This document shows, piece after piece, positions 6,223 through 13,868 of a stretch of 17,859 nt of DNA. This DNA is from Anaerolineales bacterium UBA6663 (GTDB lineage Bacteria > Chloroflexota > Anaerolineae > Anaerolineales > UBA6663), in contig DKKP01000364.1 in the NCBI GenBank assembly GCA_002455335.1, positions 4,278-22,136 on the forward strand. Reading direction: 5' to 3'. Every line of letters begins with the position of its first letter. The first letter of the stretch is position 1. Both the position numbers and the translations under genes were made by a program. The notes below the pieces were generated by a model. The model saw only the letters and a list, made by a program, of their open reading frames with translations, did no database searches and was not told where the DNA came from.

Positions 6223-7113
6223 CTACCGCCCGTATCGATTCACGATCCACACGCCCGCCAACAACAAACCGCCGCCCGCGATTTGCAGCGTATCGGGGTA
6301 CTGGCCCAACAGGGGGATCGCCAGGACAAGCGTCACGATGGGCTGCAGCAGAAGCGTGATCGACACGATCGAGGCTGAGAGGTGCCCGAGTGCGTAGTTG
6401 ACCAGAAGGTAGCCGCCGATCTGCGTGAACAGACCGACCGCTAGCATCCACAGATAGACCTGCACGGGGTATCCGAGCAGCGGCTGTCGAAATACGAGGG
6501 CAACGGCCAATAACGCAAGAAGGCTGACAAGCGCCGATACCCACCAGGAGCCCAGAGCGCTCATACCTACCCGCGCTTGCTGGGTCGCAATGAAGAACGC
6601 CGCATAGAAGACCCCGGCGATCAGGCTCAGCAGACCGCCGACCCCGGCTTCATCGCCCAGAGAGAAATCCCCGGCGACAAGCGCGAACGCCCCGACCAGG
6701 GCAACGCCCAGCCCGAGCCAGTAGCCGCGCTTGAGCGGCTGCCGGAAGAGTAGCCAGGTGGCCAGGCCGACCCAGAGCGGCGCGGTGTTCCCCAGGAACG
6801 TGGCGTTTGCGGCCGAGGTCATCAACACCGATTGGTTCCACAGCGCCAGGTCCCCGGCGAAACACAAACCCGCCAACACGGCCATCCAAAACGCCTTGCG
6901 ATTGCGCATCGGTTGCCGACGAGCCTCGAAACCGAACGGCAGGCCGAGGAGCACGACCGCCAGCGCCATCCGATAGAACCCGGCCACGGCCCCAGGGGCG
7001 CCAGCCAGGCGGATGAAGATCGCGGACGAACCCATGCCGAGCACGCCGATCAGCAGTCCGATCAGGGGCCACGGAGGTGTCGTGGGGCTCGAGGAGGATG
7101 ACGCGTCCGTCAC
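6223..7113 (-). CDS. EamA/DMT-superfamily transporter
   Basis: A 296-residue integral membrane protein with ten predicted hydrophobic helices in two repeats, the usual form of drug/metabolite transporters of the EamA type (RhaT/YdcZ-like exporters) in the inner membrane. The first repeat spans about 15-146 (IGLLIGVLGMGSSAIFIRLA, YRMALAVVLLGLPFGF, SVLMTSAANATFLGNTAPL) and the second about 158-292 (GLLSLIAGVFYAAFFIATQQA, VNYALGHLSASIVSITLLLQPIV). The N-PLW and LLQPIV-type segments that follow the fourth and ninth helices are characteristic of the family. It starts with GTG, 12 bp after the methyltransferase stop, so it is cotranscribed with the two genes before it. The neighbouring aminotransferase suggests export of an amino acid or related metabolite, but this is inference. 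Confidence 0.9.
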   Translation of the reverse strand: MTDASSSSSPTTPPWPLIGLLIGVLGMGSSAIFIRLAGAPGAVAGFYRMALAVVLLGLPFGFEARRQPMRNRKAFWMAVLAGLCFAGDLALWNQSVLMTSAANATFLGNTAPLWVGLATWLLFRQPLKRGYWLGLGVALVGAFALVAGDFSLGDEAGVGGLLSLIAGVFYAAFFIATQQARVGMSALGSWWVSALVSLLALLAVALVFRQPLLGYPVQVYLWMLAVGLFTQIGGYLLVNYALGHLSASIVSITLLLQPIVTLVLAIPLLGQYPDTLQIAGGGLLLAGVWIVNRYGR

Positions 7114-7125
7114 TGTGCCTACCCG

Positions 7126-7968
7126 CTACAGCCTGCGGAACTCCACGGTCGTTCCGGCGAAACGACGCCGCATGACCCTGATCGCCTGGGCGTTGTCATC
7201 GACCAGCAGGAACCGTCGTCCGAGCTCGGCTGCGGCGACGCCTGTGGAGCCCGAGCCAGCAAAGAAATCGAGCACCAGATCGCCCGGATCCGACGAGGCG
7301 GCGATAATGCGGCGCAACAGCGAGAGCGGCTTCTGGGTCGGATAGCCTGTCTTCTCTTTGCCGGTCGGGCTGACGATGGTCAGCCACCAGGTGTCGGTCG
7401 GCAGCTTGCCGCGGGCCGCTTTTTCCGGTCCGACCAGCCCGGGCGCCATGTAGGGAATCCGGTCGATGGCGTCGACGTTGAAAACGTAGCGCCTCGGATC
7501 GCGCGCATACCAGAGGATGTTGTCGTGCTTGGGCGGCCACTTCTTGCGCGTGCGCGCGCCGTAGTCGTAAGCCCAGATGATCTCGTTGAGGAAGCTGGCG
7601 CGACCGAAGAGGTCATCGAGCAGCAGTTTGCAGTAGTGGACCTCGCGATAGTCGATGTGGAAGTAGAGCGATCCATCGGGCGTCAGCACCCGCCGCGCCT
7701 CGACCAGACGCGGCTCGAGAAACGCGAGGTAGTCGTCGAAGCGATCGTGATACGACTGCGTGCCCAGGCGTTCGCTGACGTAGCGGCGGCCGGCAAAGCC
7801 GGTGCGGTCGCCGGGCCCGTCAGCCGTACGCACCGTGCGCAGTTGCGTGCGCGCTTGCTGCTTGCCGGTGTTGAACGGCGGATCGATGTAGATCAAACGC
7901 GCCGACCCATCCGGCAACGAGCGGAGCAGCGCGAGGTTATCGGCCTGATAGATGAGGTTGGCGGGCAC
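7126..7968 (-). CDS. Solitary beta-type DNA methyltransferase (N6-adenine or N4-cytosine)
   Basis: A 280-residue SAM-dependent DNA methyltransferase. Catalytic motif IV DPPFNTGK (29-36) comes first and SAM-binding motif I FFAGSGST (235-242) last, with YPTQKP (209-214) before it. This order defines the beta class, which mostly methylates adenine N6. The segment in between (about 60-200) should hold the target-recognition part. The start is GTG at 7966-7968 with no clear Shine-Dalgarno, but DNL (10-12) and motif IV follow at the expected distance. No restriction endonuclease, Vsr or specificity gene is next to it, so it looks like an orphan enzyme. It lies 39 bp after the aminotransferase and 12 bp before the transporter gene, an odd place for a methyltransferase. 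Recognition sequence unknown. Confidence 0.88.
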   Translation of the reverse strand: MPANLIYQADNLALLRSLPDGSARLIYIDPPFNTGKQQARTQLRTVRTADGPGDRTGFAGRRYVSERLGTQSYHDRFDDYLAFLEPRLVEARRVLTPDGSLYFHIDYREVHYCKLLLDDLFGRASFLNEIIWAYDYGARTRKKWPPKHDNILWYARDPRRYVFNVDAIDRIPYMAPGLVGPEKAARGKLPTDTWWLTIVSPTGKEKTGYPTQKPLSLLRRIIAASSDPGDLVLDFFAGSGSTGVAAAELGRRFLLVDDNAQAIRVMRRRFAGTTVEFRRL

Positions 7969-8007
7969 GGGGGCGATTGTAATGCACGCCGGGCCGACGC
8001 GGACGCA

Positions 8008-9198
8008 TCAGGGCTTGAGACGGCGAAGCCGCTCGGCCGCCTGCTCGAGCGTGGCCTGCTGTTTGCAGAACGCGAAGCGGATTCGGCCGCGTGTTTCAGT
8101 TTGGTGCTCCGGGCTGTAGAAGGCGCTGAGCGGAATCGCGGCCACACCGATCTCGGTCGTCAGCCAACGGCACAGCGCCGCCCCATCGGGTCCGCCGCGC
8201 GGCATGAACTCGGTCGCATCGGCGAGGATGAAGTAACCGGCATCCGGCAGGACAGGTCGCAACCCGACCTCCCTCAACACGCCGAACAGGTAATCGCGTT
8301 TCTGCTCAAAATCGACAGCCAGCGCGTGCACCACGGCGTCGCCCTCGGTAAGCGCAGCCGCGGCCGCGGCCTGAAGCGGGATCGGCGCGGCGAAGGTGAT
8401 GTACTGGTGCGTGCGTCGTACCGCCGGTGTCAAGGCCGGGGCCGCGATCGCCCACCCGATCTTCCAGCCCGTAAAGCTGAAGCTCTTGCCCAGACTGCCG
8501 ATCGTGATCGTGCGCTCGGTCATGCCAGGCTGCAGCGCCAGCCGCAGATGCCGCGTCGTTCCGTAGACAAGATGCTCGTAGACCTCGTCCGTGATCGCCA
8601 CGACATCCCAGGCCACGCACAGGATGGCGATCGCCTTGAGTTCATCGGCCGAAAACGCCTTGCCCGTTGGGTTATGCGGCGTGTTGATCAGGATCACGCG
8701 CGTCCGATTGTTGAAGGCAGCGTTGAGTTCGTCGAGGTCGAGCCTCCAGGCCGTGTCATTCGGGCCCGGCGGATGCAGCGGCACGTATCGGGGCACGCCG
8801 CCCGCCATCTGCACGGCCGGCACATAGCTGTCGTAGAAAGGCTCGAGCACGATCACCTCGTCGCCCGGATCGATCAGGCCCTGGATCGCGGCATAGATCG
8901 CCTCGGTCGCGCCGGTCGTGATCGTCACCATGCTCTCCGGGTCGACCTCCTGACCATAATGCCGCCGCGCATGACTCGCGATCGCGGCCCGCAGGTCGGG
9001 TTGACCAACGCCCACGGCATACTGGTTGCGGCCCTCGGCGATGGCACGCATGGCGACCGCCTTGACCGACTCGGGACCGTCGAAATCCGGAAACCCCTGG
9101 CCGAGGTTGATGGCGCCATGTCGGACCGCCAGCGCGGTCATCTCGGAGAAGATCGTGGTGCCGAAATCGGCGACGCGGTTGGCTAATCGGGGCGACAT
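8008..9198 (-). CDS. PLP-dependent aminotransferase, class I (kynurenine/methionine/DapC-like)
   Basis: A 396-residue fold-type I aminotransferase, cytosolic. Signature residues are present: GQGFPDFDGP (33-42) at the N-terminus, NQY (58-60), TTGATEAIYAAI for the phosphate site (94-105), NTPHNPTGK (172-180), D204 in ITDEVYEHL, the Schiff-base lysine K238 in SLGKSFSFTGWKIGW (235-249), and the carboxylate-binding arginine R374 in RIRFAFCK. The GQGFPDF and GKTFS-TGWK-type patterns place it near kynurenine-oxoglutarate transaminase, cysteine-S-conjugate beta-lyase, YbdL and actinobacterial DapC. These cannot be told apart by sequence reading alone. It is the first gene of a probable operon with the methyltransferase and the EamA exporter. 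The ATG at 9196-9198 has no strong Shine-Dalgarno. Confidence 0.92.
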   Translation of the reverse strand: MSPRLANRVADFGTTIFSEMTALAVRHGAINLGQGFPDFDGPESVKAVAMRAIAEGRNQYAVGVGQPDLRAAIASHARRHYGQEVDPESMVTITTGATEAIYAAIQGLIDPGDEVIVLEPFYDSYVPAVQMAGGVPRYVPLHPPGPNDTAWRLDLDELNAAFNNRTRVILINTPHNPTGKAFSADELKAIAILCVAWDVVAITDEVYEHLVYGTTRHLRLALQPGMTERTITIGSLGKSFSFTGWKIGWAIAAPALTPAVRRTHQYITFAAPIPLQAAAAAALTEGDAVVHALAVDFEQKRDYLFGVLREVGLRPVLPDAGYFILADATEFMPRGGPDGAALCRWLTTEIGVAAIPLSAFYSPEHQTETRGRIRFAFCKQQATLEQAAERLRRLKP

Positions 9199-9334
9199 CG
9201 CGAAACTCTACCACGAATGCTGAGGCCATTGTCGTTAGGACGACGAACAGGTGGTGTTTGGGTCGGGATCTGGTCCCGGCTGATGCAGCTCCGATCCGTC
9301 GCGATGTTCAGGGTATGATCGGCGCGGAGGCCGC

Positions 9335-10195
9335 ATGGACCTGAGACCCGGAACCAATGGCATGCCCTGCTTACATCTGACAGCGCCCGATGGTGCCACA
9401 GCCGTGATCTACGCGGATGGCGCCCATGTCACGTCATGGCGGCCGGCGGGCGGTGCCGAGCAGTTGTTCTTGAGCCCCAACTCGGAGTTCACGCCGGGCC
9501 GCGCGATCCGCGGCGGTGTGCCGCTCGTCTTCCCGCAATTCTCGGGAGAAGGCCCCCTGCCCAAACACGGCTTCGCGCGCAACCGGATGTGGCAACTCGA
9601 GCAGGCCGGAGTCATGGGCGACCAGGCCGGCGCGTTGTTCAGCCTGACCGACGACGCCGAGAGCCGCGCGCTCTGGCCGTCGCGGTTTCGCGCTACCTGT
9701 CAGGTCGTCATCGGCGGCGACACGCTGACTGTCACGCTTGGCGTGAGCAACACCGACGTCGGCCCGTTCGGGTTCACCGCCGCGCTGCATACTTACTTCG
9801 CGGTCACCGACTGCCGTCAGACCGAAGTCCACGGCCTGCAAGACCTGGCCTATCGCGACGCAGCTTTGGGCGATGCGCCGGGGACGTCGCCACGCCACGA
9901 TCGGGCGCCTGCCGTACGTTTCAAGGCCGAGGTCGATCGCGTGTACTACGGCGCGGGCCCTGTCCAGTTACGTGAGGCCGATCGAACGGTTGCGATCTCG
10001 GCAGCCGGCTTCCCCGATGTCGTCGTCTGGAACCCCGGGGCGACGCTGGCGGCCCAGCTCAAAGACCTGCCGCCCGAAGGCCACCTCGGCTTCGTGTGCG
10101 TCGAGGCCGCCGTCATTGGCCGACCTGTGCGGCTGACGCCCGGCGCATCCTGGCAGGGTACGCAACGGATCCGGCGGGTCGACCCGACGGCGTAA
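9335..10195 (+). CDS. D-hexose-6-phosphate mutarotase (aldose 1-epimerase family)
   Basis: A 286-residue protein of the YeaD/glucose-6-phosphate 1-epimerase type (EC 5.1.3.15), which interconverts alpha and beta anomers of hexose 6-phosphates in the cytoplasm. The family's motifs are intact: AIRGGVPLVFPQF (57-69) with the phosphate-binding arginine, LPKHGFARNRMW (75-86), the catalytic-region histidine in ALHTYF (150-155), EVDRVY (199-204) and the general-base glutamate in FVCVEAA (253-259). Length is normal for the family. The start ATG has GGAGG four bases upstream and a TATGAT -10-like box at 9314-9319. It is transcribed alone, diverging from the aminotransferase and converging with the endonuclease IV-like gene with only 24 bp between the stops. 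Confidence 0.92.
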   Translation: MDLRPGTNGMPCLHLTAPDGATAVIYADGAHVTSWRPAGGAEQLFLSPNSEFTPGRAIRGGVPLVFPQFSGEGPLPKHGFARNRMWQLEQAGVMGDQAGALFSLTDDAESRALWPSRFRATCQVVIGGDTLTVTLGVSNTDVGPFGFTAALHTYFAVTDCRQTEVHGLQDLAYRDAALGDAPGTSPRHDRAPAVRFKAEVDRVYYGAGPVQLREADRTVAISAAGFPDVVVWNPGATLAAQLKDLPPEGHLGFVCVEAAVIGRPVRLTPGASWQGTQRIRRVDPTA

Positions 10196-10219
10196 CCCTG
10201 TCGACAGCGACGCGTCGGC

Positions 10220-11071
10220 TCAGCGACTGGCTAACCGGCCCCAGGTCTTGCGCATCACGAGCGCGTCGTCCTCCATGATCGGGCTCTCGCACACAACGCG
10301 GCCCGCGCATTTAAAGTCGCGCAACGCTTTGAACAGGTCTTTGTACTTGAGATCCGCCTCGGCCAGCGTCAGGTGGTGCTTCTCGCCCTTTGGCCCATAG
10401 GCGATGCCGGAGAGATGGATATGCAGCCGCTTGAGCGCCTTCGCGCCGAGGCGTTTCCTGAGCGCGGTCAGCATCGCGCTCCATTCGGCATACGAGTTGG
10501 CGCTCCCGTCGCCGGGGCGGGCATGCAGGTGCGCGAAGTCGAGACATGGCAGAACGCCGTCGATCGCCTCGGCCATCGCGAGCGTGTCGTCGAGCGAGCC
10601 GAGCATCGCGCTCTTGCCCATCGTCTCGGGGCGCAAGATCACGGGGTTGTTTTCCGCGCGCAGTTCATCGACACAACCCTGCAGGCGTGGGATCGCGACC
10701 TCGAGCACCTCGGCCGCAGGGCGGCCGAAGTACGACCCGGGGTGGAAGATGATATCGGTTGCGCCGGCAAGGTTCCCGTAGTGGGCGGCGTCCATCAGGC
10801 GCTTTCGGCTCTTGGGCCATTCGTCGGCCGTGGCATTGAGGTTGATGAAATATGGCGCGTGCACCGAGAGCGCGACCCCTTGCTCGGCACCGACTGCCTT
10901 GATCTCGGCGCACTTGGCCTCAGTGACGCGCACCGACCGCACCCAGGCAAGCTCGAGCGTATCCAGCCCCAGCTCCGCCAGGCGCTGAATACCGTCGACC
11001 GTCCCACCGGGTTTCTTGGGCGTCGAGAGAGGCGTACCGACTGTTCCGAAGCGAAAGGCCGTCGTGGTCAT
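10220..11071 (-). CDS. Endonuclease IV-like TIM-barrel protein (AP2Ec family)
   Basis: A 283-residue xylose-isomerase-like TIM barrel with an almost complete endonuclease IV metal site. By comparison with E. coli Nfo the candidate ligands are H71 (SVHAPY), H110 (FHPGSY), E149 (RPETMG), D178 and H181 (CLDFAHLH), H217/H219 (HIHLSG), H232 (GEKHH) and E262 (CESP). The residue matching Nfo D229 is a glutamate (E230), a conservative change. Endonuclease IV cuts DNA 5' of abasic sites using three zinc ions in base-excision repair. The YGPKGEKHH pattern points to the branch seen in archaea and some bacteria, so activity is probable but not proved; a sugar isomerase/epimerase is the alternative. An AAGGA Shine-Dalgarno precedes the ATG. 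It follows DUF4129 by 25 bp as last gene of the MoxR operon. Confidence 0.82.
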   Translation of the reverse strand: MTTTAFRFGTVGTPLSTPKKPGGTVDGIQRLAELGLDTLELAWVRSVRVTEAKCAEIKAVGAEQGVALSVHAPYFINLNATADEWPKSRKRLMDAAHYGNLAGATDIIFHPGSYFGRPAAEVLEVAIPRLQGCVDELRAENNPVILRPETMGKSAMLGSLDDTLAMAEAIDGVLPCLDFAHLHARPGDGSANSYAEWSAMLTALRKRLGAKALKRLHIHLSGIAYGPKGEKHHLTLAEADLKYKDLFKALRDFKCAGRVVCESPIMEDDALVMRKTWGRLASR

Positions 11072-11096
11072 GAAGGTTCCTTAAGGTCCGGGCGGC

Positions 11097-12668
11097 TTAC
11101 GCCGCACCGGTAGGCGGGGGTTGTTTGTTACGCTGAAGCGCCGCGCGCAGACGCTCCCACACCGTGCGTGCGGCCCGCGCCTGTTCGGCATCCACGGGCG
11201 CGCCGCTGTAGCGGGCGCGGTCAAAGGCCTCGGTCAACGCATGCACGTCGGGTTGAGCCTCCGCCATATGGGTGCCGAGCACGGGGTCATACTCGTCCGG
11301 CGTCTGTGAGGGCTTGCGCCGCACGCCCTGTTCGCCGGCGCGGCGCAACATGCTCAGGTAGTAGTAGCGCACCTGATCGCGCGGCGTCGCCCGGCGCAGA
11401 CTCCAGAAACGCAGCTGCGCTGGCACGCTCCCTCGCAGCCGGGCCAGCCCGCCTGCGAGGCTGCGCCCGAGTGCCTGCGCCCAGTTCGCGCCTCGCAGGC
11501 GCAGGGCCTCCCAAAATCTGATTAATCCGCGCAGCCAACGCGCGTCGCGAAGCAATTTGAGGAACTCGGGGCGATCGCGGAGATAAAGGAAAAGCACGAC
11601 GCCCGCCATCGCCACGAGGATCACGCCGAACAAGATCAGGCGCAATTGCTCCCAAAACGGATCAGCGACGACCACGGGCGGTTCCACCACAAACTCGGGC
11701 GGCGGGGCCAGGGTCGGCCGTGGCGCGGGACCCGCCGTCTCCTCGACCGGGATATCCGGCAGGATCAGGTTCAGCAAGGCCGCGATCAAGGCAAAGACGT
11801 AGTAGATCAGCAGATAGATCAGATACGCCAGGAAGCCAAAGATCACCACAAGCCATCGACCCAGGCTGAAAAGGCCATCGCTATAGCCGGTCGGGAGCAG
11901 AAAGGCTGCGCCGGCCGCGAGCCCGACGAGCGCAAGCGCGTGCCAGGCCCATCGTCGTCCCAGCGACGCGTTGACCTCGACCCGCTCGTAATCCCAGATC
12001 GCGCCCCAATACATGTAATTGGCCACCCCAAGCAGCGCCAGCCCGCAGAGGAAGTACACAAGCGCGTTGAGCACCCACCCGGTCATGGTCGGGCGCGACA
12101 GGTCGAGCAGCATCTCGAGGCCGATCAGTGCGACGCCCGAGGTCACGATCAACAAAAATCCACCCGTGAAGAAACGGCCGTAGAGACGATCGCGCGGCAC
12201 GGTCGTGGCCATCGAGCGCTCCGGGTCGGAGAGCCGATCGAGGTCATCGAGGGTCTCGGTCGTGGCGATCAGCGCCGCCAGCGCGACGAGGAAGTTGACC
12301 ACTGTCTGCAAATCAAGGATCGCGAGCAGGTCATCGCTCCAGACCCGTAACAAATCGGCCAACGGCGGCAGCGGCTGGCTGAGCAGCCCGGCGAGCTTGA
12401 CCGCCACGAACAAAACCACGACCTCGATCACGCGCATCTGCCAACGATCGGTCAAGAACACAAAGCGGCGCTTGAAGAGGTGAAACGTAAAGCTGGCCTC
12501 GAAGACGGTCAGCACAGCGACGATCACGGTCAGCCACGCGTTCCAATCCGGAAAGAACGTGCGCGCCAGGGACGCGATCGACCAGGCCAGCGAGCCCATC
12601 ATCCCGGCGTACAGTGCGGGGGCCAGGAGCTCGGGCAACCAGCCGGGGAGCCAGGGCCGGGCGTTCAT
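11097..12668 (-). CDS. Multi-spanning membrane protein with C-terminal DUF4129 domain
   Basis: A 523-residue protein. The N-terminal two thirds hold about eight or nine hydrophobic segments (for example 16-36, 45-62, 80-97, 122-138, 172-190, 202-222, 242-260, 271-300), then a proline-rich linker (about 315-340) and another helix (about 351-371). The soluble C-terminal domain (about 430-510) matches DUF4129: RDQVRYYYLSMLRRAGEQG, RKPSQTPDEY and a terminal ARTVWERLRAAL helix. DUF4129 typically closes TgpA-type transglutaminases in MoxR-DUF58 clusters; here there is no transglutaminase core. The ATG overlaps the DUF58 stop by four bases (ATGA), giving translational coupling, and a GGAGG lies eight bases before it. 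Function unknown; it probably acts with the MoxR ATPase at the cytoplasmic membrane. Confidence 0.85.
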   Translation of the reverse strand: MNARPWLPGWLPELLAPALYAGMMGSLAWSIASLARTFFPDWNAWLTVIVAVLTVFEASFTFHLFKRRFVFLTDRWQMRVIEVVVLFVAVKLAGLLSQPLPPLADLLRVWSDDLLAILDLQTVVNFLVALAALIATTETLDDLDRLSDPERSMATTVPRDRLYGRFFTGGFLLIVTSGVALIGLEMLLDLSRPTMTGWVLNALVYFLCGLALLGVANYMYWGAIWDYERVEVNASLGRRWAWHALALVGLAAGAAFLLPTGYSDGLFSLGRWLVVIFGFLAYLIYLLIYYVFALIAALLNLILPDIPVEETAGPAPRPTLAPPPEFVVEPPVVVADPFWEQLRLILFGVILVAMAGVVLFLYLRDRPEFLKLLRDARWLRGLIRFWEALRLRGANWAQALGRSLAGGLARLRGSVPAQLRFWSLRRATPRDQVRYYYLSMLRRAGEQGVRRKPSQTPDEYDPVLGTHMAEAQPDVHALTEAFDRARYSGAPVDAEQARAARTVWERLRAALQRNKQPPPTGAA

Positions 12669-13849
12669 CGCAACGCCTCCAGGTCGCGCTCACGATCGAT
12701 CCGATAGATCGGTACATGCAGCAGCGCGGCGCGGCGCTGCATATCGTCGCGCGCCGGCCCGGGCTGCGTGAGCACAAGCGCCGCCGGGAAGCCGGCTCGC
12801 ACCAATTGCGCCAGCGCCTCGAGCAACTCGGGCCGATCCTGACCCGTGATCGCCAACACCGTGGTGCCCCAGGGCAGATGCAGCCGTTGGCGGCGCAGCA
12901 AATCGGCAAAGGGAACGCCTTCGGTCGGGTTGACGCGGGCCAGAGCCTCGAGCACGGACATCAGATGCCCGCGCTCGGCGCGCAGCGGCAGCGAGAGGCT
13001 TGCTCGTTCGCCGGCCCAGACGTCGTAGGCCTCGGTCGCCAGGCCCACAGGCAGCCGCTGATTGATCACGATATGGTTCGCGATCGAGGCCGCCGCGATG
13101 ATCGCCAACTCGATCGCGTCGAAGCGCCCACGGATGCCGTAACCCTCATAGCCCAGATCGAGGCAGATCAGCGTCTCGCGCGCGATCGCGGGCTGGTAGT
13201 GCTTGACGAGCAACGTCCCGGCGCTGGCCGAGGCCGTCCAATGGATGCGCCTCAATGAGTCGCCGGGCGCATACTCGCGCACGCCAATCACGCGCGCCGG
13301 ATCCTCAAAGAGCGGCAAGGGCGCCGGCAACGTGGCCAACGGCGAGCGCGTCGGCAGACCAAGCCCCGCCAGCGCCACCACCCGCGGGTAGACGATCAAT
13401 CGATCGGGCGCGGCCTCGCGGCTCTCGGGCCGGAGAAGGCCAAGCGCGTCGCCGGTCTGCAACCGGGTCGGCCCAAGGCTATACACCCCGCGCTTGCTGC
13501 ACTGCAACGTGTAGTGGATGTCGTGCGACTCCCCTGGGTTGAGGCCAAAGGCATGATGACGCGGCTGGTTGAGCCGCAACGCAACCGGGATCGACTCGCG
13601 CGCCTGCAGCCAGGTGATAGGCAGCCGGCCGGCGTTTCGGATGCTCAGCTTCACCGGAACCGTGTCGCCGTGGAACGCGCGATCGACATAGCGCCGCTCG
13701 ACCCGAACGTCCTTGAGCCCATTGCTAACCCATAGCCGCGAGAGCAGGTATACGCCGAAGAACAGATAGGCGATCGTGAAATAGAAATCGACGCGCAGGA
13801 CGGCAGCGATGATAAAGACGAGAAACAGAAAGAGCAACAGGCGTTGCAT
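12665..13849 (-). CDS. DUF58 domain-containing membrane protein
   Basis: A 394-residue protein starting with two hydrophobic segments (residues 3-18 and 22-38), then a beta-rich extracytoplasmic or cytoplasmic region and the DUF58 signature REYAPGDSLRRIHW (191-204) followed by ASASAGTLLVKHY (206-218). The following LICLDLGYEG segment and the FDAIELAIIAAASIANH helix (243-259) form the vWA-like fold of the family. DUF58 proteins always travel with MoxR ATPases and are thought to be their substrates or partners. The frame is open to a GTG at 13912, inside the MoxR gene, but I chose the ATG at 13847-13849 because the hydrophobic N-terminus begins there. It starts 19 bp after the MoxR stop and overlaps the DUF4129 gene by four bases. 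Confidence 0.9.
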   Translation of the reverse strand: MQRLLLFLFLVFIIAAVLRVDFYFTIAYLFFGVYLLSRLWVSNGLKDVRVERRYVDRAFHGDTVPVKLSIRNAGRLPITWLQARESIPVALRLNQPRHHAFGLNPGESHDIHYTLQCSKRGVYSLGPTRLQTGDALGLLRPESREAAPDRLIVYPRVVALAGLGLPTRSPLATLPAPLPLFEDPARVIGVREYAPGDSLRRIHWTASASAGTLLVKHYQPAIARETLICLDLGYEGYGIRGRFDAIELAIIAAASIANHIVINQRLPVGLATEAYDVWAGERASLSLPLRAERGHLMSVLEALARVNPTEGVPFADLLRRQRLHLPWGTTVLAITGQDRPELLEALAQLVRAGFPAALVLTQPGPARDDMQRRAALLHVPIYRIDRERDLEALR

Positions 13850-13868
13850 CACGACATCCAGCCGGGTT

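Noticed and set aside
7525..9186. 553-residue plus-strand frame antisense to the methyltransferase and aminotransferase
   Set aside because: It crosses the boundary of two well-supported genes on the other strand and its translation is arginine-rich without motifs.
9264..9278. Small hairpin CGGGA/TCCCG upstream of the mutarotase
   Set aside because: Only five base pairs, no T-run and located between divergent genes, so neither a terminator nor a clear operator.
10373..11113. 246-residue plus-strand frame opposite the endonuclease IV-like gene
   Set aside because: The minus-strand protein carries the full set of metal ligands; the antisense frame has no recognisable feature.
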